64,000 bases of DNA. Origin: an uncultured Bacteroidales bacterium. Its GTDB lineage: Bacteria > Bacteroidota > Bacteroidia > Bacteroidales > Bacteroidaceae. The position numbers were made by a program, and so were the translations under genes. The notes under the pieces are model-generated. The model was given only the letters and a program-made list of their open reading frames with translations. It was not told the origin of the DNA and did not search any database. Below are positions 16,526 through 25,137 of the stretch, piece by piece. Numbering within the stretch: position 1 is the first letter of the stretch; every line of letters starts with the position of its first letter. The DNA is taken from contig CACWFY010000001.1 in NCBI GenBank assembly GCA_902760345.1, positions 186,001 through 250,000 on the forward strand. Direction: 5' to 3'.

Positions 16526-18232
16526 ATGTTAAGAGATAGAATAACAGGATCGAAAGCGCTGATGCGTGCTCTGCAGGCAGAAGGTGTGAAGACCATCTTC
16601 GGATACCCTGGTGGTAGCATTATGCCGGTGTATGATGCGCTTTTCGACTATACACGAGGAGAGAAAAAGTGTTTCGACCACATCTTGGTACGTCACGAAC
16701 AGGCGGCAACCCATGCTGCCGAAGGCTATGCCCGTGTCAGTGGTGAGGTGGGTGTTGCCTTGGTGACCAGTGGTCCGGGTGCTACTAATACGCTGACAGG
16801 TGTGGCTGACGCCATGCTCGACTCTACGCCGATTGTGGTGATTGCCGGTCAGGTGGCTATTGGTGCGCTGGGTACCGATGCTTTTCAGGAGGTCGACCTG
16901 GTGGGTGTGGCACAGCCTATCTCGAAGTGGTCGTACCAGATACGTCGCGCTGAAGATGTGGCTTGGGCTGTCAGTCGTGCGTTCTACATTGCACGCAGCG
17001 GTCGTCCTGGTCCTGTGGTGCTTGACTTTGCTCGCAATGCTCAGGTAGAAGAGATTGACTGGGAACCCAAGAAGGTTGACTTCATCCGTTCTTATGTGGC
17101 TTATCCTAAACTGAACATAGATGCTGTGCGAGAGGCTGCCGAGCTCATCAACAATGCTAAGAAGCCTTTGGCACTGGTGGGACAAGGTGTAGAACTGGGT
17201 AATGCCCAGGAAGAACTGAAGGCTTTCCTTGAGAAGGCCGACATTCCAGCAGGACGTACAATGTTAGGACTGAGTGCGTTGCCCTCCGACCATCCGTTGA
17301 ATGTGGGTATGCTGGGCATGCATGGCAACTATGCCGTAAACCTGAAGGAACAGGAGTGCGACGTGCTGATAGCCATTGGCATGCGCTTCTCTGATCGTGT
17401 GACGGGTAATACCAAGACCTATGCCAAGCAGGCAAAGGTGATTCATTTGGATATCGACCGTAGCGAGATTGACAAGAATGTCAAGACTGATGTGGCTGTT
17501 GTTGCTGACTGTAAGGAGTCGCTGCCTGCCATCACGGCATTGCTTAACAAAAATAATCACCAGCAGTGGCGCGAATCGTTCAAGGAGTTAGACAATAAGG
17601 AACGTGTGAAGGTCATAGAGCCTGCCATCCATCCTACGGAAGGTCCCTTGCTGATGGGTGAGGTGGTGAATAAGGTGGCAGAGAAGGCCCCGCGTGGTAC
17701 CGTTCTGGTAACGGATGTGGGTCAGAACCAATTGTTTGCTACCCGTTATTTCCGCTATCCTGAGAAGCGCAGTATCTGTACCAGTGGCGGTTTGGGTACG
17801 ATGGGTTATGGCATGCCGGCGGCCATTGGAGCCACTTTTGCTACTGACCGTACCGTTTGTTGCTTTATGGGCGATGGTGGTTTCCAGATGTGTATCGAGG
17901 AACTCGGCACGATTATGGAACAGCAGGCTCCTGTCAAGATGATCCTGATGAATAATAACTATCTGGGTAATGTCCGTCAGTGGCAGGATATGTTCTGGAT
18001 GCGTCGTAAGTCGTTTACAAAGATGATGAATCCCGACTATAGTCTGATAGCCCAGGGCTATGGTATTCCTTATCAGGTAGTGACCGACCGCCAAGAGTTG
18101 GCATCTGCCGTAGAGAAGATGCTGACCACTAAGGGTCCGTATATCTTGGAGTGTGCCATCAAGGAAGACGATGACGTTCTGCCTATGACTCCTCCGGGCA
18201 TGAATGTAGATGATATGATGCTGGAACTTTAG
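16526..18232 (+). CDS. ilvB: Acetolactate synthase large (catalytic) subunit
   Basis: 568 residues from the ATG at 16526; a TTG three codons earlier is less likely. The thiamine-diphosphate enzyme fold is clear: GYPGGSIMPVYD, VRHEQAATHAAEGYAR with the catalytic Glu, GPGATNTLTGVADA, and the TPP/Mg motif GDGGFQMCIEEL followed by NNNYLGNVRQWQ. It condenses pyruvate to acetolactate, or with 2-oxobutyrate to acetohydroxybutyrate. It works with the regulatory subunit encoded downstream. Confidence 0.97.
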   Translation: MLRDRITGSKALMRALQAEGVKTIFGYPGGSIMPVYDALFDYTRGEKKCFDHILVRHEQAATHAAEGYARVSGEVGVALVTSGPGATNTLTGVADAMLDSTPIVVIAGQVAIGALGTDAFQEVDLVGVAQPISKWSYQIRRAEDVAWAVSRAFYIARSGRPGPVVLDFARNAQVEEIDWEPKKVDFIRSYVAYPKLNIDAVREAAELINNAKKPLALVGQGVELGNAQEELKAFLEKADIPAGRTMLGLSALPSDHPLNVGMLGMHGNYAVNLKEQECDVLIAIGMRFSDRVTGNTKTYAKQAKVIHLDIDRSEIDKNVKTDVAVVADCKESLPAITALLNKNNHQQWRESFKELDNKERVKVIEPAIHPTEGPLLMGEVVNKVAEKAPRGTVLVTDVGQNQLFATRYFRYPEKRSICTSGGLGTMGYGMPAAIGATFATDRTVCCFMGDGGFQMCIEELGTIMEQQAPVKMILMNNNYLGNVRQWQDMFWMRRKSFTKMMNPDYSLIAQGYGIPYQVVTDRQELASAVEKMLTTKGPYILECAIKEDDDVLPMTPPGMNVDDMMLEL

Positions 18233-18271
18233 CGCTTCGCTAAATGACAAATGACAATTGATAAATGACAA
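18228..18271 (+). repeat. Hairpin over the ilvB stop codon followed by four heptamers
   Basis: TTTAGCG (18228-18234) and CGCTAAA (18238-18244) form a 7-bp stem with a 3-nt loop covering the ilvB stop. Four 7-nt units then follow: ATGACAA, ATGACAA, TTGATAA, ATGACAA (18244-18271), ending 4 nt before ilvN. Confidence 0.8.
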
Positions 18272-18275
18272 ATTG

Positions 18276-18821
18276 ATGGAAGAGAAGAAGAAACTATATA
18301 CTCTGCTGGTTTACTCAGAGAATGTGGCTGGTGTGTTGAACCAGATTACCGCTGTGTTTACGCGCCGTCAGGTAAACATCGAGAGTCTGAACGTGTCGGC
18401 ATCCAGCATTGAGGGCGTACACAAGTATACCATTACCGCCTGGAGCGAAGAAGACCAGATTATCAAGATTACGCGTCAGATAGAAAAGAAGATCGATGTG
18501 GTGAAAGCCAACTATTTTACTGACGATCAGTTGTTTATCCGTGAGGCAGGCCTTTATAAGCTGCAGACTGACCTGGTGCTGCAGAATCCTGAGGTTTCCC
18601 GTACCATCCGTCGGCACGATGCACATATCACTGAGGTTAATCCTGTTTACACCATTGTGATGAAGAACGGCCGCACAGAGGATATCATTTCGCTTTACTA
18701 TGCTCTCAACGAGTATGGCTGTGTATTGCAGTACACCCGTAGTGGTCGTATCGCTGTAACTCGCGGCACTCAGGAGCAGGTGACAGACTTCCTGGAACAA
18801 CGAGAGAAAAGTGAAAGGTAA
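18276..18821 (+). CDS. ilvN: Acetolactate synthase small (regulatory) subunit
   Basis: 181 residues from the ATG at 18276 (MEEKKKLYTLLVYSENVAGVLNQI). An N-terminal ACT domain (FTRRQVNIESLNVSASSIEG) binds branched-chain amino acids for feedback control, and a C-terminal ALS_ss_C-like half follows. Length lies between the short IlvN and long IlvH forms. Its stop overlaps the next start by 1 nt (TAATG). Confidence 0.95.
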   Translation: MEEKKKLYTLLVYSENVAGVLNQITAVFTRRQVNIESLNVSASSIEGVHKYTITAWSEEDQIIKITRQIEKKIDVVKANYFTDDQLFIREAGLYKLQTDLVLQNPEVSRTIRRHDAHITEVNPVYTIVMKNGRTEDIISLYYALNEYGCVLQYTRSGRIAVTRGTQEQVTDFLEQREKSER

Positions 18822-19561
18822 TGGATAAGATAGGACTTTACGAGTTTCTGGCCGAGCCGTTCCATTGCGACTTCAGTGGCCGTTTGTTTATGGGACATCT
18901 GGGCAACCATATGCTCAATGCTGCTGACTTTCACTCGTCGGCACGCGGTTTCGGCATGAAGTACCTGATGACCATCCGTCGTTCGTGGGTGCTGTCGCGT
19001 CTGGCTATCGAGATGACTGAGATGCCCGAGCAGTATACACGCTTCAACGTTGAGACGTGGGTGGAGTCGGCCATGCGCTATTTCACTTCGCGCAACTTCG
19101 CCGTTGTCGGCGAAGAGGGTAAGATCTATGGCTATGGCCGCAGTATCTGGGCGATGATTGACACCGAGAGCCGCCAGCCGACAGACATTCTGGCGATTGA
19201 CAATGGTGCCATCAATCAGTGGATTGTCACCGACAAGGAGTGTCCTATCGATAAGGGTGGGCGAGTGAAGATGTCTGACGAGGCGCAGTTGGTGCGTACC
19301 ATTGCCACCTATTATAATGATGTCGACATCAACGGCCATATCAATAGCGTCAAGTATATCGAGCACGTGCTCGACCTTTGGCCACTCGACTGGTATCGTG
19401 AGCACCACATCAAACGTTTCGAGATTGCCTATGTCGCCGAGGCACATGCCGGTGACGAGTTGTCGTTCTATCGCGAAAAGGTGAGCGACAGCGAATACTG
19501 CGTCCGCATCGTACGAACAGATGGTACCGAATGCTGTCGCAGTCGTATCGTATTTTTTTGA
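18821..19561 (+). CDS. Acyl-ACP thioesterase
   Basis: 246 residues, double hot-dog fold of the acyl-ACP thioesterase family. The catalytic region is DVDINGHINSVKY with Asn171 and His173. The first hot dog carries HSSARGFGMKYLM and TWVESAMRYFTSRNF. It releases free fatty acids from acyl carrier protein. It is translationally coupled to ilvN. Linking branched-chain precursor supply with acyl release would fit the branched (iso/anteiso) lipids typical of this phylum, but that is inference. Confidence 0.9.
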   Translation: MDKIGLYEFLAEPFHCDFSGRLFMGHLGNHMLNAADFHSSARGFGMKYLMTIRRSWVLSRLAIEMTEMPEQYTRFNVETWVESAMRYFTSRNFAVVGEEGKIYGYGRSIWAMIDTESRQPTDILAIDNGAINQWIVTDKECPIDKGGRVKMSDEAQLVRTIATYYNDVDINGHINSVKYIEHVLDLWPLDWYREHHIKRFEIAYVAEAHAGDELSFYREKVSDSEYCVRIVRTDGTECCRSRIVFF

Positions 19562-21112
19562 ATGATGAGAAAGATTCTGCCCCTTCTGTTGCTGGCGGTC
19601 TGTGTGACTATGCAGGCCGAACGGCGTCCGCTGTCGCTGACAGACAGCCTGCACTATAAGGTAGAGATGCAGGCCACGCTGTCAAGTGGCGACCATACCC
19701 CTCTGTGGCTGAATGCCAATCGCTACGGACTCAGTTCGTTGGAGAAAACCAACGGCTATCTGCGTGCTGCTGTGGAGCGTCCGTTGTCGGCCAGTGACGG
19801 GCAGAAGTGGGCTTTGGGCTATGGCCTTGACATTGCCGGAGCCTACCATTTCACCAGCAAAGCCATCGTTCAGCAGGCCTATGTAGAAGGTCGTTGGCTG
19901 AAGGGTGTGCTGACCATTGGTGCCAAGCAACAGCCCATGGAACTGAAGAATCAGGAACTTAGCAGCGGTTCGCAGACGCTGGGTATCAATGCCCGTCCTA
20001 TTCCTCAGGTACGTGTGGCGCTGGCCGACTATTGGACCATTCCCTATACGCACGGCTGGCTGAGCATCAAGGGACACATAGCCTATGGTATGCAGACTGA
20101 TGACCGCTGGCAGAAAGACTTTACCCAACAGCAGAGCCGCTATACGGAGCACTCACTTTATCACTCGAAGGCTGGCTACTTGAAGATTGGGAAGGAAGAC
20201 GGCTGGTATCCCGTATCCCTGGAGCTGGGTCTGGAGATGGCCTGCCAGTTTGGTGGAACCACGTATGCGGTTGGTGGTACTGATAGTCCGCAAATAGTGA
20301 ATGACCATAGTCTGAAATCTTTTTGGCATGCCTTGATTCCGCTGGGTACTGATACCAATGATGGCATATATACCAATGCTGAGGGTAACCACTTGGGTAG
20401 TTGGTTGATGCGCCTGAATTTCGATTTTGACAGGTGGTATTTGGGACTCTATGCCGACCATTTCTTTGAAGATAACTCAGGAATGATACATGTCAGTTAT
20501 GCTGGTTATGGAGAAGGTGACGAGTGGAATGTCAAGAAGAATAAGCGCTACTTTGTCCATTCCTTTAAGGACTGGCTTCTAGGTGTGGATTTGAAACTGA
20601 AGCAGGCTACATGGCTGAACAATCTCGTGGCAGAGTTTATGTACACCAAGTACCAAGGTGGTCCGCTTTATCACGACAAGACACCTTATAATAATGAGCA
20701 TATATGTGGTCGAGACAACTTCTATAATCATCATTTATTTACAGGATGGCAGCATTGGGGACAGGTGATGGGCAATCCGCTCTACCGTTCGCCGCTGTAT
20801 AACGAGGATGGCACGATATGCGTGCTTAACAACCGTTTTGTGGTGTGGCATTTGGGATTGGCAGGCAATCCTTTCACCCGCCTGCATTATCGCTTTCTAG
20901 CCACCTGGCAGCGAAGCTTCGGAACTTATAATGACCTGTTCCGTGACCCTCAAGAAACGGTTAGCGTGATGGGCGAAGCCAGTTATCAATTTGCGAAAGG
21001 ATGGCTTGTAAAGGGAGCTGTAGGCTTTGATACAGGCAAGACCTATGGTAACAATTTCGGTTGTCAGCTGACAGTGACAAAGACTGGACTTTTAAAATTG
21101 AAACGCAAATGA
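19562..21112 (+). CDS. Wzi-like capsule assembly outer-membrane protein
   Basis: 516 residues with signal peptide (MMRKILPLLLLAVCVTMQA). The rest alternates aromatic/polar strands ending in ...KTGLLKLKRK, as in the 18-stranded barrel of the capsule-assembly Wzi family. Recognisable stretches include HTPLWLNANRYGLSS near residue 45, FDRWYLGLYADHFFEDNSGM and GNPLYRSPLYNEDG. Wzi anchors exported polysaccharide at the cell surface. The gene sits in the ilv/thioesterase unit rather than in the capsule locus 5 kb away. It begins right after the preceding stop. Confidence 0.85.
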   Translation: MMRKILPLLLLAVCVTMQAERRPLSLTDSLHYKVEMQATLSSGDHTPLWLNANRYGLSSLEKTNGYLRAAVERPLSASDGQKWALGYGLDIAGAYHFTSKAIVQQAYVEGRWLKGVLTIGAKQQPMELKNQELSSGSQTLGINARPIPQVRVALADYWTIPYTHGWLSIKGHIAYGMQTDDRWQKDFTQQQSRYTEHSLYHSKAGYLKIGKEDGWYPVSLELGLEMACQFGGTTYAVGGTDSPQIVNDHSLKSFWHALIPLGTDTNDGIYTNAEGNHLGSWLMRLNFDFDRWYLGLYADHFFEDNSGMIHVSYAGYGEGDEWNVKKNKRYFVHSFKDWLLGVDLKLKQATWLNNLVAEFMYTKYQGGPLYHDKTPYNNEHICGRDNFYNHHLFTGWQHWGQVMGNPLYRSPLYNEDGTICVLNNRFVVWHLGLAGNPFTRLHYRFLATWQRSFGTYNDLFRDPQETVSVMGEASYQFAKGWLVKGAVGFDTGKTYGNNFGCQLTVTKTGLLKLKRK

Positions 21113-21546
21113 AACGATTGAGCATATATTTAATTATAGGTATAAGCCTGTTATTGACGTCTTGTCATTTAGTAACCTCTGACAATGGCGATTTGGACGG
21201 TCTCTGGCAGATGACCATTATGGAGGATTTACAAACTGGCGAAGTGTCCGACGGGCGTGATAACAGCGTGTCGTGGGCTTTTCAAGGGGGGATGGTACAA
21301 ATGAATGGTAACACCATACCCTTGAATCATGTGATAGGTAAGTTTGAAAAGGGGGGCAACAGCCTACGGATTTACCATATGGCTATTTTTACCCATAGTA
21401 AGGGTGATACCCCAATAGAGGATGCTTCGATGCTGGAGGTTGTAGGTATTACTCAACTTGATGAGAATTTTCAGATATTGGAGTTGAATAGCAACACACT
21501 TCGTTTGGAGAGTGCAGCGAAACGCCTGACCTTCCGCAAGTACTGA
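21109..21546 (+). CDS. Small lipoprotein, lipocalin-like
   Basis: 145 residues from the ATG overlapping the Wzi-like stop (ATGA). Signal peptide II with lipobox LLTSC (Cys19). The mature part begins DNGDLDGLWQMT and consists of predicted beta strands (SVSWAFQGGMVQM, LEVVGITQLDENFQILEL, LRLESAAKRLTFRKY), consistent with a small lipocalin-type barrel such as DUF4847. Family assignment is tentative. Coupling to the Wzi-like gene suggests the two work together in the outer membrane. Confidence 0.8.
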   Translation: MKRLSIYLIIGISLLLTSCHLVTSDNGDLDGLWQMTIMEDLQTGEVSDGRDNSVSWAFQGGMVQMNGNTIPLNHVIGKFEKGGNSLRIYHMAIFTHSKGDTPIEDASMLEVVGITQLDENFQILELNSNTLRLESAAKRLTFRKY

Positions 21547-21553
21547 AATTTTT

Positions 21554-23713
21554 TTATTCCACCTTCTTTTTTACCAGATAGTATGTGCCCTGCATGGTAT
21601 GGCGACTGCTGAACTTGTAGAGCGGACGGTTCAGGCAATTGCCTATCTTTCTGAAAGTTCCAGTTTCTTCCTGATAGCCGCGGAAGTAGGTCTTCAGCAG
21701 GGCCGAGATGTCCTTGAGCGACATCCATTGTCCCTCGTCTTCGTTGCGCGGTTTCTGTATGACCGACATCAGCATCTCTTCCAACCCGTTCAGTTGCTGG
21801 TACTGCAGGTTATGGGTCATTAGCGCCTGTTCTTCTTCTTTGGTGAGCCAGTAGCGCTCGCCCTGCTGCACTTCGTAGCAGAGTTGTGCAAAGAGCTGGC
21901 GGTGCTCGACGGATGTCTCGAAGTCTATGTCGCCGTCAATAGTAACGCAGACGAAACGACGGCTACCAGTCGGGTCTGTCAGTGGTGTCGCCTCGTTGGT
22001 GGTGCCTATGAACGAGGCATAGCGGCGGTTGGAGGTATAGGCCTTGCCGTAGGGTGGGCGATACTTCAGGTCGGCAGTCGACAGAAGGTATTTCAGCACG
22101 ATTTGCTGGCGCTGGGTGACGCTGTCGAATTCGTCGAGGTTGATGAGGGCAAACGAGGTCAGGCCGAGGTTGAGGTCGTTCTCGTTCTTGAAGTTGATGC
22201 GGTCGTTGTAGTAGTCCTGTAGGTCGCGAGGCAGCAGTATGCGGCAGAAGCTGGACTTGCCGCAGCCCTGTCGGCCTATTAGCAGCGGAATGAGCGCGTT
22301 GCCCGTCAGTTGTCCCTTGCCCTGCCACATAGCCACCATCGAGCGCATCCAGATATGGAACAGGTGTGTCCACTCCGTCCATTGCGTCGGCACCCGTTGG
22401 GCCAGCGCTGTCACACGGTCCTTGCCGTCCCAGCGAGGCAGGTGTTCCAACCAGTCGCCCACGGGGTCGTAACGCTCAATGTCGTTCGAGTTGACGTATC
22501 GGCGTATGTCCTTGTCCCAGCAGCGTATGCCCTGTTCCAGCGCCCGCATGGTAATGCTGTTGCGAGCCTCGTCCGTCAGGTCCTGGAAGGCAAAGCCGAT
22601 TCCTGTTCGCATGCGATATTCGGCGACACCTCTCATAATGTTGCGTCGCAGCTCGTACTGCTGACTTAGAAAGAGGTTGATCTTCATCGTCAGCAGCGTC
22701 TCAGGAGGAATGGTCTTCGTGCGCACTAGATTCTTCTGCTCCATGTATTTCTTGACCAGCGTGTCGCGGTAGGTGTTCTCAAACACCTTGGAGACCAGTT
22801 CCTTAGCATCGCTGAAGTAGGAGTGCATCAGCGTTTGTCGCAGGGCAATGCCTTGTGGCAAGGCCGTCTGCAGACAGTATTGTGCCAGTTTGACCAGCGT
22901 GGCATAGCGTCGCTCGTCGTCGTCGTCGATGGTCATGGTGTCGTCGTAGGCCTTCGACAGGTTAAACTCGAAGACGGTATACATATTTCTGTAGTGCTCG
23001 TAACCCGACTCGAAGTCGGTGGGCTCCAGGCTTGACGGCCTGTGGGCCAAAGCACTGGTGGGTGCCTCGGCCTTGGCATAGATGGGTGTGGCCATCGGGT
23101 TGTACACCATATCGGGGTCGTAGCTCATGTAACAAACACGCTCCAGACGGGGTTCCAACTTTTCTATCGTCACGCCCAACTGACCGTTGTATATCAGTCG
23201 GGCACGCTCGTAGAGGTTCTCGTGGAACAGCGCGATATCTTCAGGGCTGAGCGTTGACGGATGATGGGTAGGGGTATTGTCTTGTCTCTTTGCGTTCTCT
23301 CCGCGACAGACGATCTTTACCGACTGGCCGTCGGCACCCACGAAGGCCATCAGCGTCTGGGGCATCTCGGCGGCACCGCGTCTGACGGCCTCAGCCTCGT
23401 CGCGCCCTGTCAGGTTGTTGACTTCGAGCAGCACCAGCGACGTATAGGCTTTGGTCACCCGCGTGCCCTTGCGGTGCTCCTGCTCGACGGCAAAGCAGAT
23501 GCGCGGCAGGTCGTTGGCCACGTCTACGTAGCCATTCAGCGCACCATTGTCGTCTGTGCTGCGGATGGTCAACAACGGGAAGATGCGTCGAAACTCGACC
23601 ACCTCTTCTTTATATGTCCCCGTTGTGATGGTGTCTGCCAGTTGTTGCAACTCCATCAGTCGCAACGTTTCCTTATTTCTATAGTTCTTGACGATGGTAA
23701 TCCTCTGGTCCAT
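21554..23713 (-). CDS. VirE-type primase/helicase (BT4734-like VirE_N + VirE ATPase)
   Basis: 719 residues from the ATG at 23713; a longer frame to 23776 would run into the promoter. The N-terminal ~200 residues match VirE_N (PLLTIRSTDDNGALNGYVDVANDLPR trimmed to DDNGALNGYVDVANDLPR, then LMAFVGADGQSVKIVCR). The C-terminal half is a VirE/D5-like AAA+ domain: Walker A GRQGCGKSS (480-488), Walker B FALINLDEFD (521-530), sensor IGTTNE and an arginine pair SRRF. Such proteins occur in integrated elements and near capsule loci of Bacteroidota. They probably unwind or prime DNA; the real role is not established. The end is convergent with the lipoprotein gene, 7 nt away. Confidence 0.85.
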   Translation of the reverse strand: MDQRITIVKNYRNKETLRLMELQQLADTITTGTYKEEVVEFRRIFPLLTIRSTDDNGALNGYVDVANDLPRICFAVEQEHRKGTRVTKAYTSLVLLEVNNLTGRDEAEAVRRGAAEMPQTLMAFVGADGQSVKIVCRGENAKRQDNTPTHHPSTLSPEDIALFHENLYERARLIYNGQLGVTIEKLEPRLERVCYMSYDPDMVYNPMATPIYAKAEAPTSALAHRPSSLEPTDFESGYEHYRNMYTVFEFNLSKAYDDTMTIDDDDERRYATLVKLAQYCLQTALPQGIALRQTLMHSYFSDAKELVSKVFENTYRDTLVKKYMEQKNLVRTKTIPPETLLTMKINLFLSQQYELRRNIMRGVAEYRMRTGIGFAFQDLTDEARNSITMRALEQGIRCWDKDIRRYVNSNDIERYDPVGDWLEHLPRWDGKDRVTALAQRVPTQWTEWTHLFHIWMRSMVAMWQGKGQLTGNALIPLLIGRQGCGKSSFCRILLPRDLQDYYNDRINFKNENDLNLGLTSFALINLDEFDSVTQRQQIVLKYLLSTADLKYRPPYGKAYTSNRRYASFIGTTNEATPLTDPTGSRRFVCVTIDGDIDFETSVEHRQLFAQLCYEVQQGERYWLTKEEEQALMTHNLQYQQLNGLEEMLMSVIQKPRNEDEGQWMSLKDISALLKTYFRGYQEETGTFRKIGNCLNRPLYKFSSRHTMQGTYYLVKKKVE

Positions 23714-23745
23714 AGCGTATTTCTTTTTGTTTTCAGTTGATGTTG

Positions 23746-23777
23746 CGAAGGTACGGATTTTTTTTGAAATACACAAG
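23746..23777 (-). promoter_or_regulatory. Promoter of the VirE-type gene
   Basis: On the minus strand CTTG (23774-23777), 20-nt spacer, TACCTTCG (23746-23753). One mismatch in each element. It lies 33 nt before the chosen start. Confidence 0.6.
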
Positions 23778-23858
23778 TATTCTCCAGCAAATTATTCTAT
23801 CAAAAATAACATCATAACGTCATATTTACTATAAATCCCTATATTTCAATTTATTGCA

Positions 23859-24110
23859 GATGATGTTGTATCATTTGTGATGTCATGCTAATGTCATATT
23901 GTGTCATTACTTTTATTTTCTGGTTATCTTAGGATGTTGACGAGTATGTATAATAACATAAATAGTTTCTATTGGGATAAATATGAGTTCCCCATCAGGG
24001 AACTATGAGTTTCCTTTAAGGGAACTGTAAGTACACCTCTGGGGAACTGCTTCGGAAGTGCCACTTTGAATATGACATTAGCATGATGTTATAAACAGCA
24101 TAACATCACT
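23859..24110. repeat. Long inverted repeat flanking a direct-repeat array
   Basis: Left arm 23859-23900, right arm 24069-24110. The inner 18 bp are a perfect inverted repeat (23883-23900 against 24069-24086). Over the full 42 positions 31 match, and all 11 differences are transitions. Related words recur at 23806-23826, 24116-24129 and 24144-24157. The region between the VirE-type gene and the 24250 gene (473 bp) holds no open reading frame. Confidence 0.75.
23983..24048. repeat. Three tandem 22-bp direct repeats (iteron-like)
   Basis: Units at 23983-24004, 24005-24026 and 24027-24048, each ending GGGAACT. Units 1 and 2 agree at 18 of 22 positions; unit 3 is more divergent at its start. Units 1 and 2 each contain a small dyad (GTTCCCC...GGGAAC; GTTTCC...GGGAAC). 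The array is centred inside the inverted repeat and next to a primase/helicase gene. Confidence 0.85.
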
Positions 24111-24190
24111 CCTTAACATGCTAATATACAAAAGATTAACTTGATATATGACGTTTATATATAATTTTTGTTATTTTTCTCAATTGCAAT

Positions 24191-24221
24191 TTTGTTATAT
24201 CAACAAAAATGTGTATCTTTG
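24191..24221 (+). promoter_or_regulatory. Promoter of the 24250 gene
   Basis: TTTG (24191-24194), 19-nt spacer, TATCTTTG (24214-24221): perfect consensus, 28 nt before the start codon. Confidence 0.85.
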
Positions 24222-24249
24222 CAACAACCTAACGAAATAGATATACAAT

Positions 24250-24708
24250 ATGAAAGACATTAAAAACATCGCTTCAGAACAGGAAGAAGCCTTCCGCGCG
24301 AAGGCCGACCATTATATCGTGTGCTTTGTCGAGCACTGTCCGCTGCGCGAGCAGTGCCTCCGCTGGCTGGTCGGGCGCTATGCCGATCCGTTGCTCTATG
24401 CCGTGATGAGCATTAATCCTTTTTATCAAGGTGTAGGCACGCAGCAATGTAGCCGTTTTCGCGACAGCCGGCGCGTCATGTTGAAATACGGATTCACCCA
24501 TCTTTACGAAGATATGCCGTCGCGCATTGAGAAACCCATCCGCCAGCGCCTCTACGTCTGCTTCGGCCGCAAGCGCTACTTCGAGATGCGTAAAGGCGAG
24601 CGCCCCGTCACCCCCGACCAGCAGAAACAGATCATCGAAGTCTGCCGCCAATGCGGCTGGCAGGGCCCCATCGTCTATGACGGCGAGCAGGAAGGGTGGG
24701 CGTGGTAG
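24250..24708 (+). CDS. Small cytosolic Cys-containing protein, DUF6078-like
   Basis: 152 residues, no signal peptide or membrane segment. The N-terminal third has HYIVCFVEHCPLREQCLRW, a Cys cluster (C..C...C) that could bind metal. A basic stretch follows (SRFRDSRRVMLKYGF, RQRLYVCFGRKRYFEMRKGER), and a CRQCGW pair lies near the end. It resembles a Bacteroidales-only family I recall as DUF6078; this is tentative. It has a strong promoter of its own and faces away from the VirE-type gene across the repeat-rich region, suggesting a joint accessory module. DNA binding would suit its charge but is unproven. Confidence 0.75.
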   Translation: MKDIKNIASEQEEAFRAKADHYIVCFVEHCPLREQCLRWLVGRYADPLLYAVMSINPFYQGVGTQQCSRFRDSRRVMLKYGFTHLYEDMPSRIEKPIRQRLYVCFGRKRYFEMRKGERPVTPDQQKQIIEVCRQCGWQGPIVYDGEQEGWAW

Positions 24709-24739
24709 CGTCTGCTATAGGAAAATAATCCCGATATTG

Positions 24740-24771
24740 TTTGGTGGTTTCAAGAAAAAGTTGTAAATTTG
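24740..24771 (+). promoter_or_regulatory. Promoter of the hipBA pair
   Basis: TTTG (24740-24743), 20-nt spacer, TAAATTTG (24764-24771). It is a full consensus match, 55 nt before the first start codon. The A/T-rich leader could hold the HipB operator, but no clear palindrome was seen. Confidence 0.8.
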
Positions 24772-24825
24772 CGCATAATATGTGATGTGTAAATCAACAA
24801 AATCACAATTTGCGCTTAAAATACT

Positions 24826-25137
24826 ATGCGTATGAAATATGAGTTCGATCCCTATCCTCTGCAGTTGACTATGCAACGACTGGCACAGAATGTGAAGAAG
24901 CGACGGTTGGAAAAGAAGCTGTCGACAAAGACCCTGGCAGAAATGAGTGGGGTGCCAGCTGCTACTATTCAGCGTTTCGAACTGAAGCACGCCATATCCC
25001 TTGAGTCTTATGTGAAGTTAGCTAAGGCTCTGGGCTATTCTGAGGAGATTATGCAAATGCTGGCAGAACCGAAATACGACACCATGGAGGAACTGCTGGA
25101 AATCAACAAAAACAGTAAAAGGAAACGAGGCGTATGA
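24826..25137 (+). CDS. hipB: HipB-type antitoxin, XRE-family helix-turn-helix
   Basis: 103 residues. The helix-turn-helix is VKKRRLEKKLSTKTLAEMSG / VPAATIQRFELKHAISLESYVKLAKALGY. The C-terminal ~30 residues form a flexible basic tail (NKNSKRKRGV), as expected for an antitoxin that binds the kinase. An alternative start two codons later (MKYEF) is equally plausible. The stop overlaps the hipA start (ATGA), the usual arrangement for antitoxin before toxin. It should repress its own promoter together with HipA. Confidence 0.88.
   Translation: MRMKYEFDPYPLQLTMQRLAQNVKKRRLEKKLSTKTLAEMSGVPAATIQRFELKHAISLESYVKLAKALGYSEEIMQMLAEPKYDTMEELLEINKNSKRKRGV

Noticed and set aside
21599-23740. Several plus-strand open frames opposite the VirE-type gene
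   Set aside because: All are shadows of a long coding sequence; no start signals or recognisable domains.
23777-24249. CRISPR array
   Set aside because: The 22-bp units are directly adjacent without spacers, and no cas gene is present.
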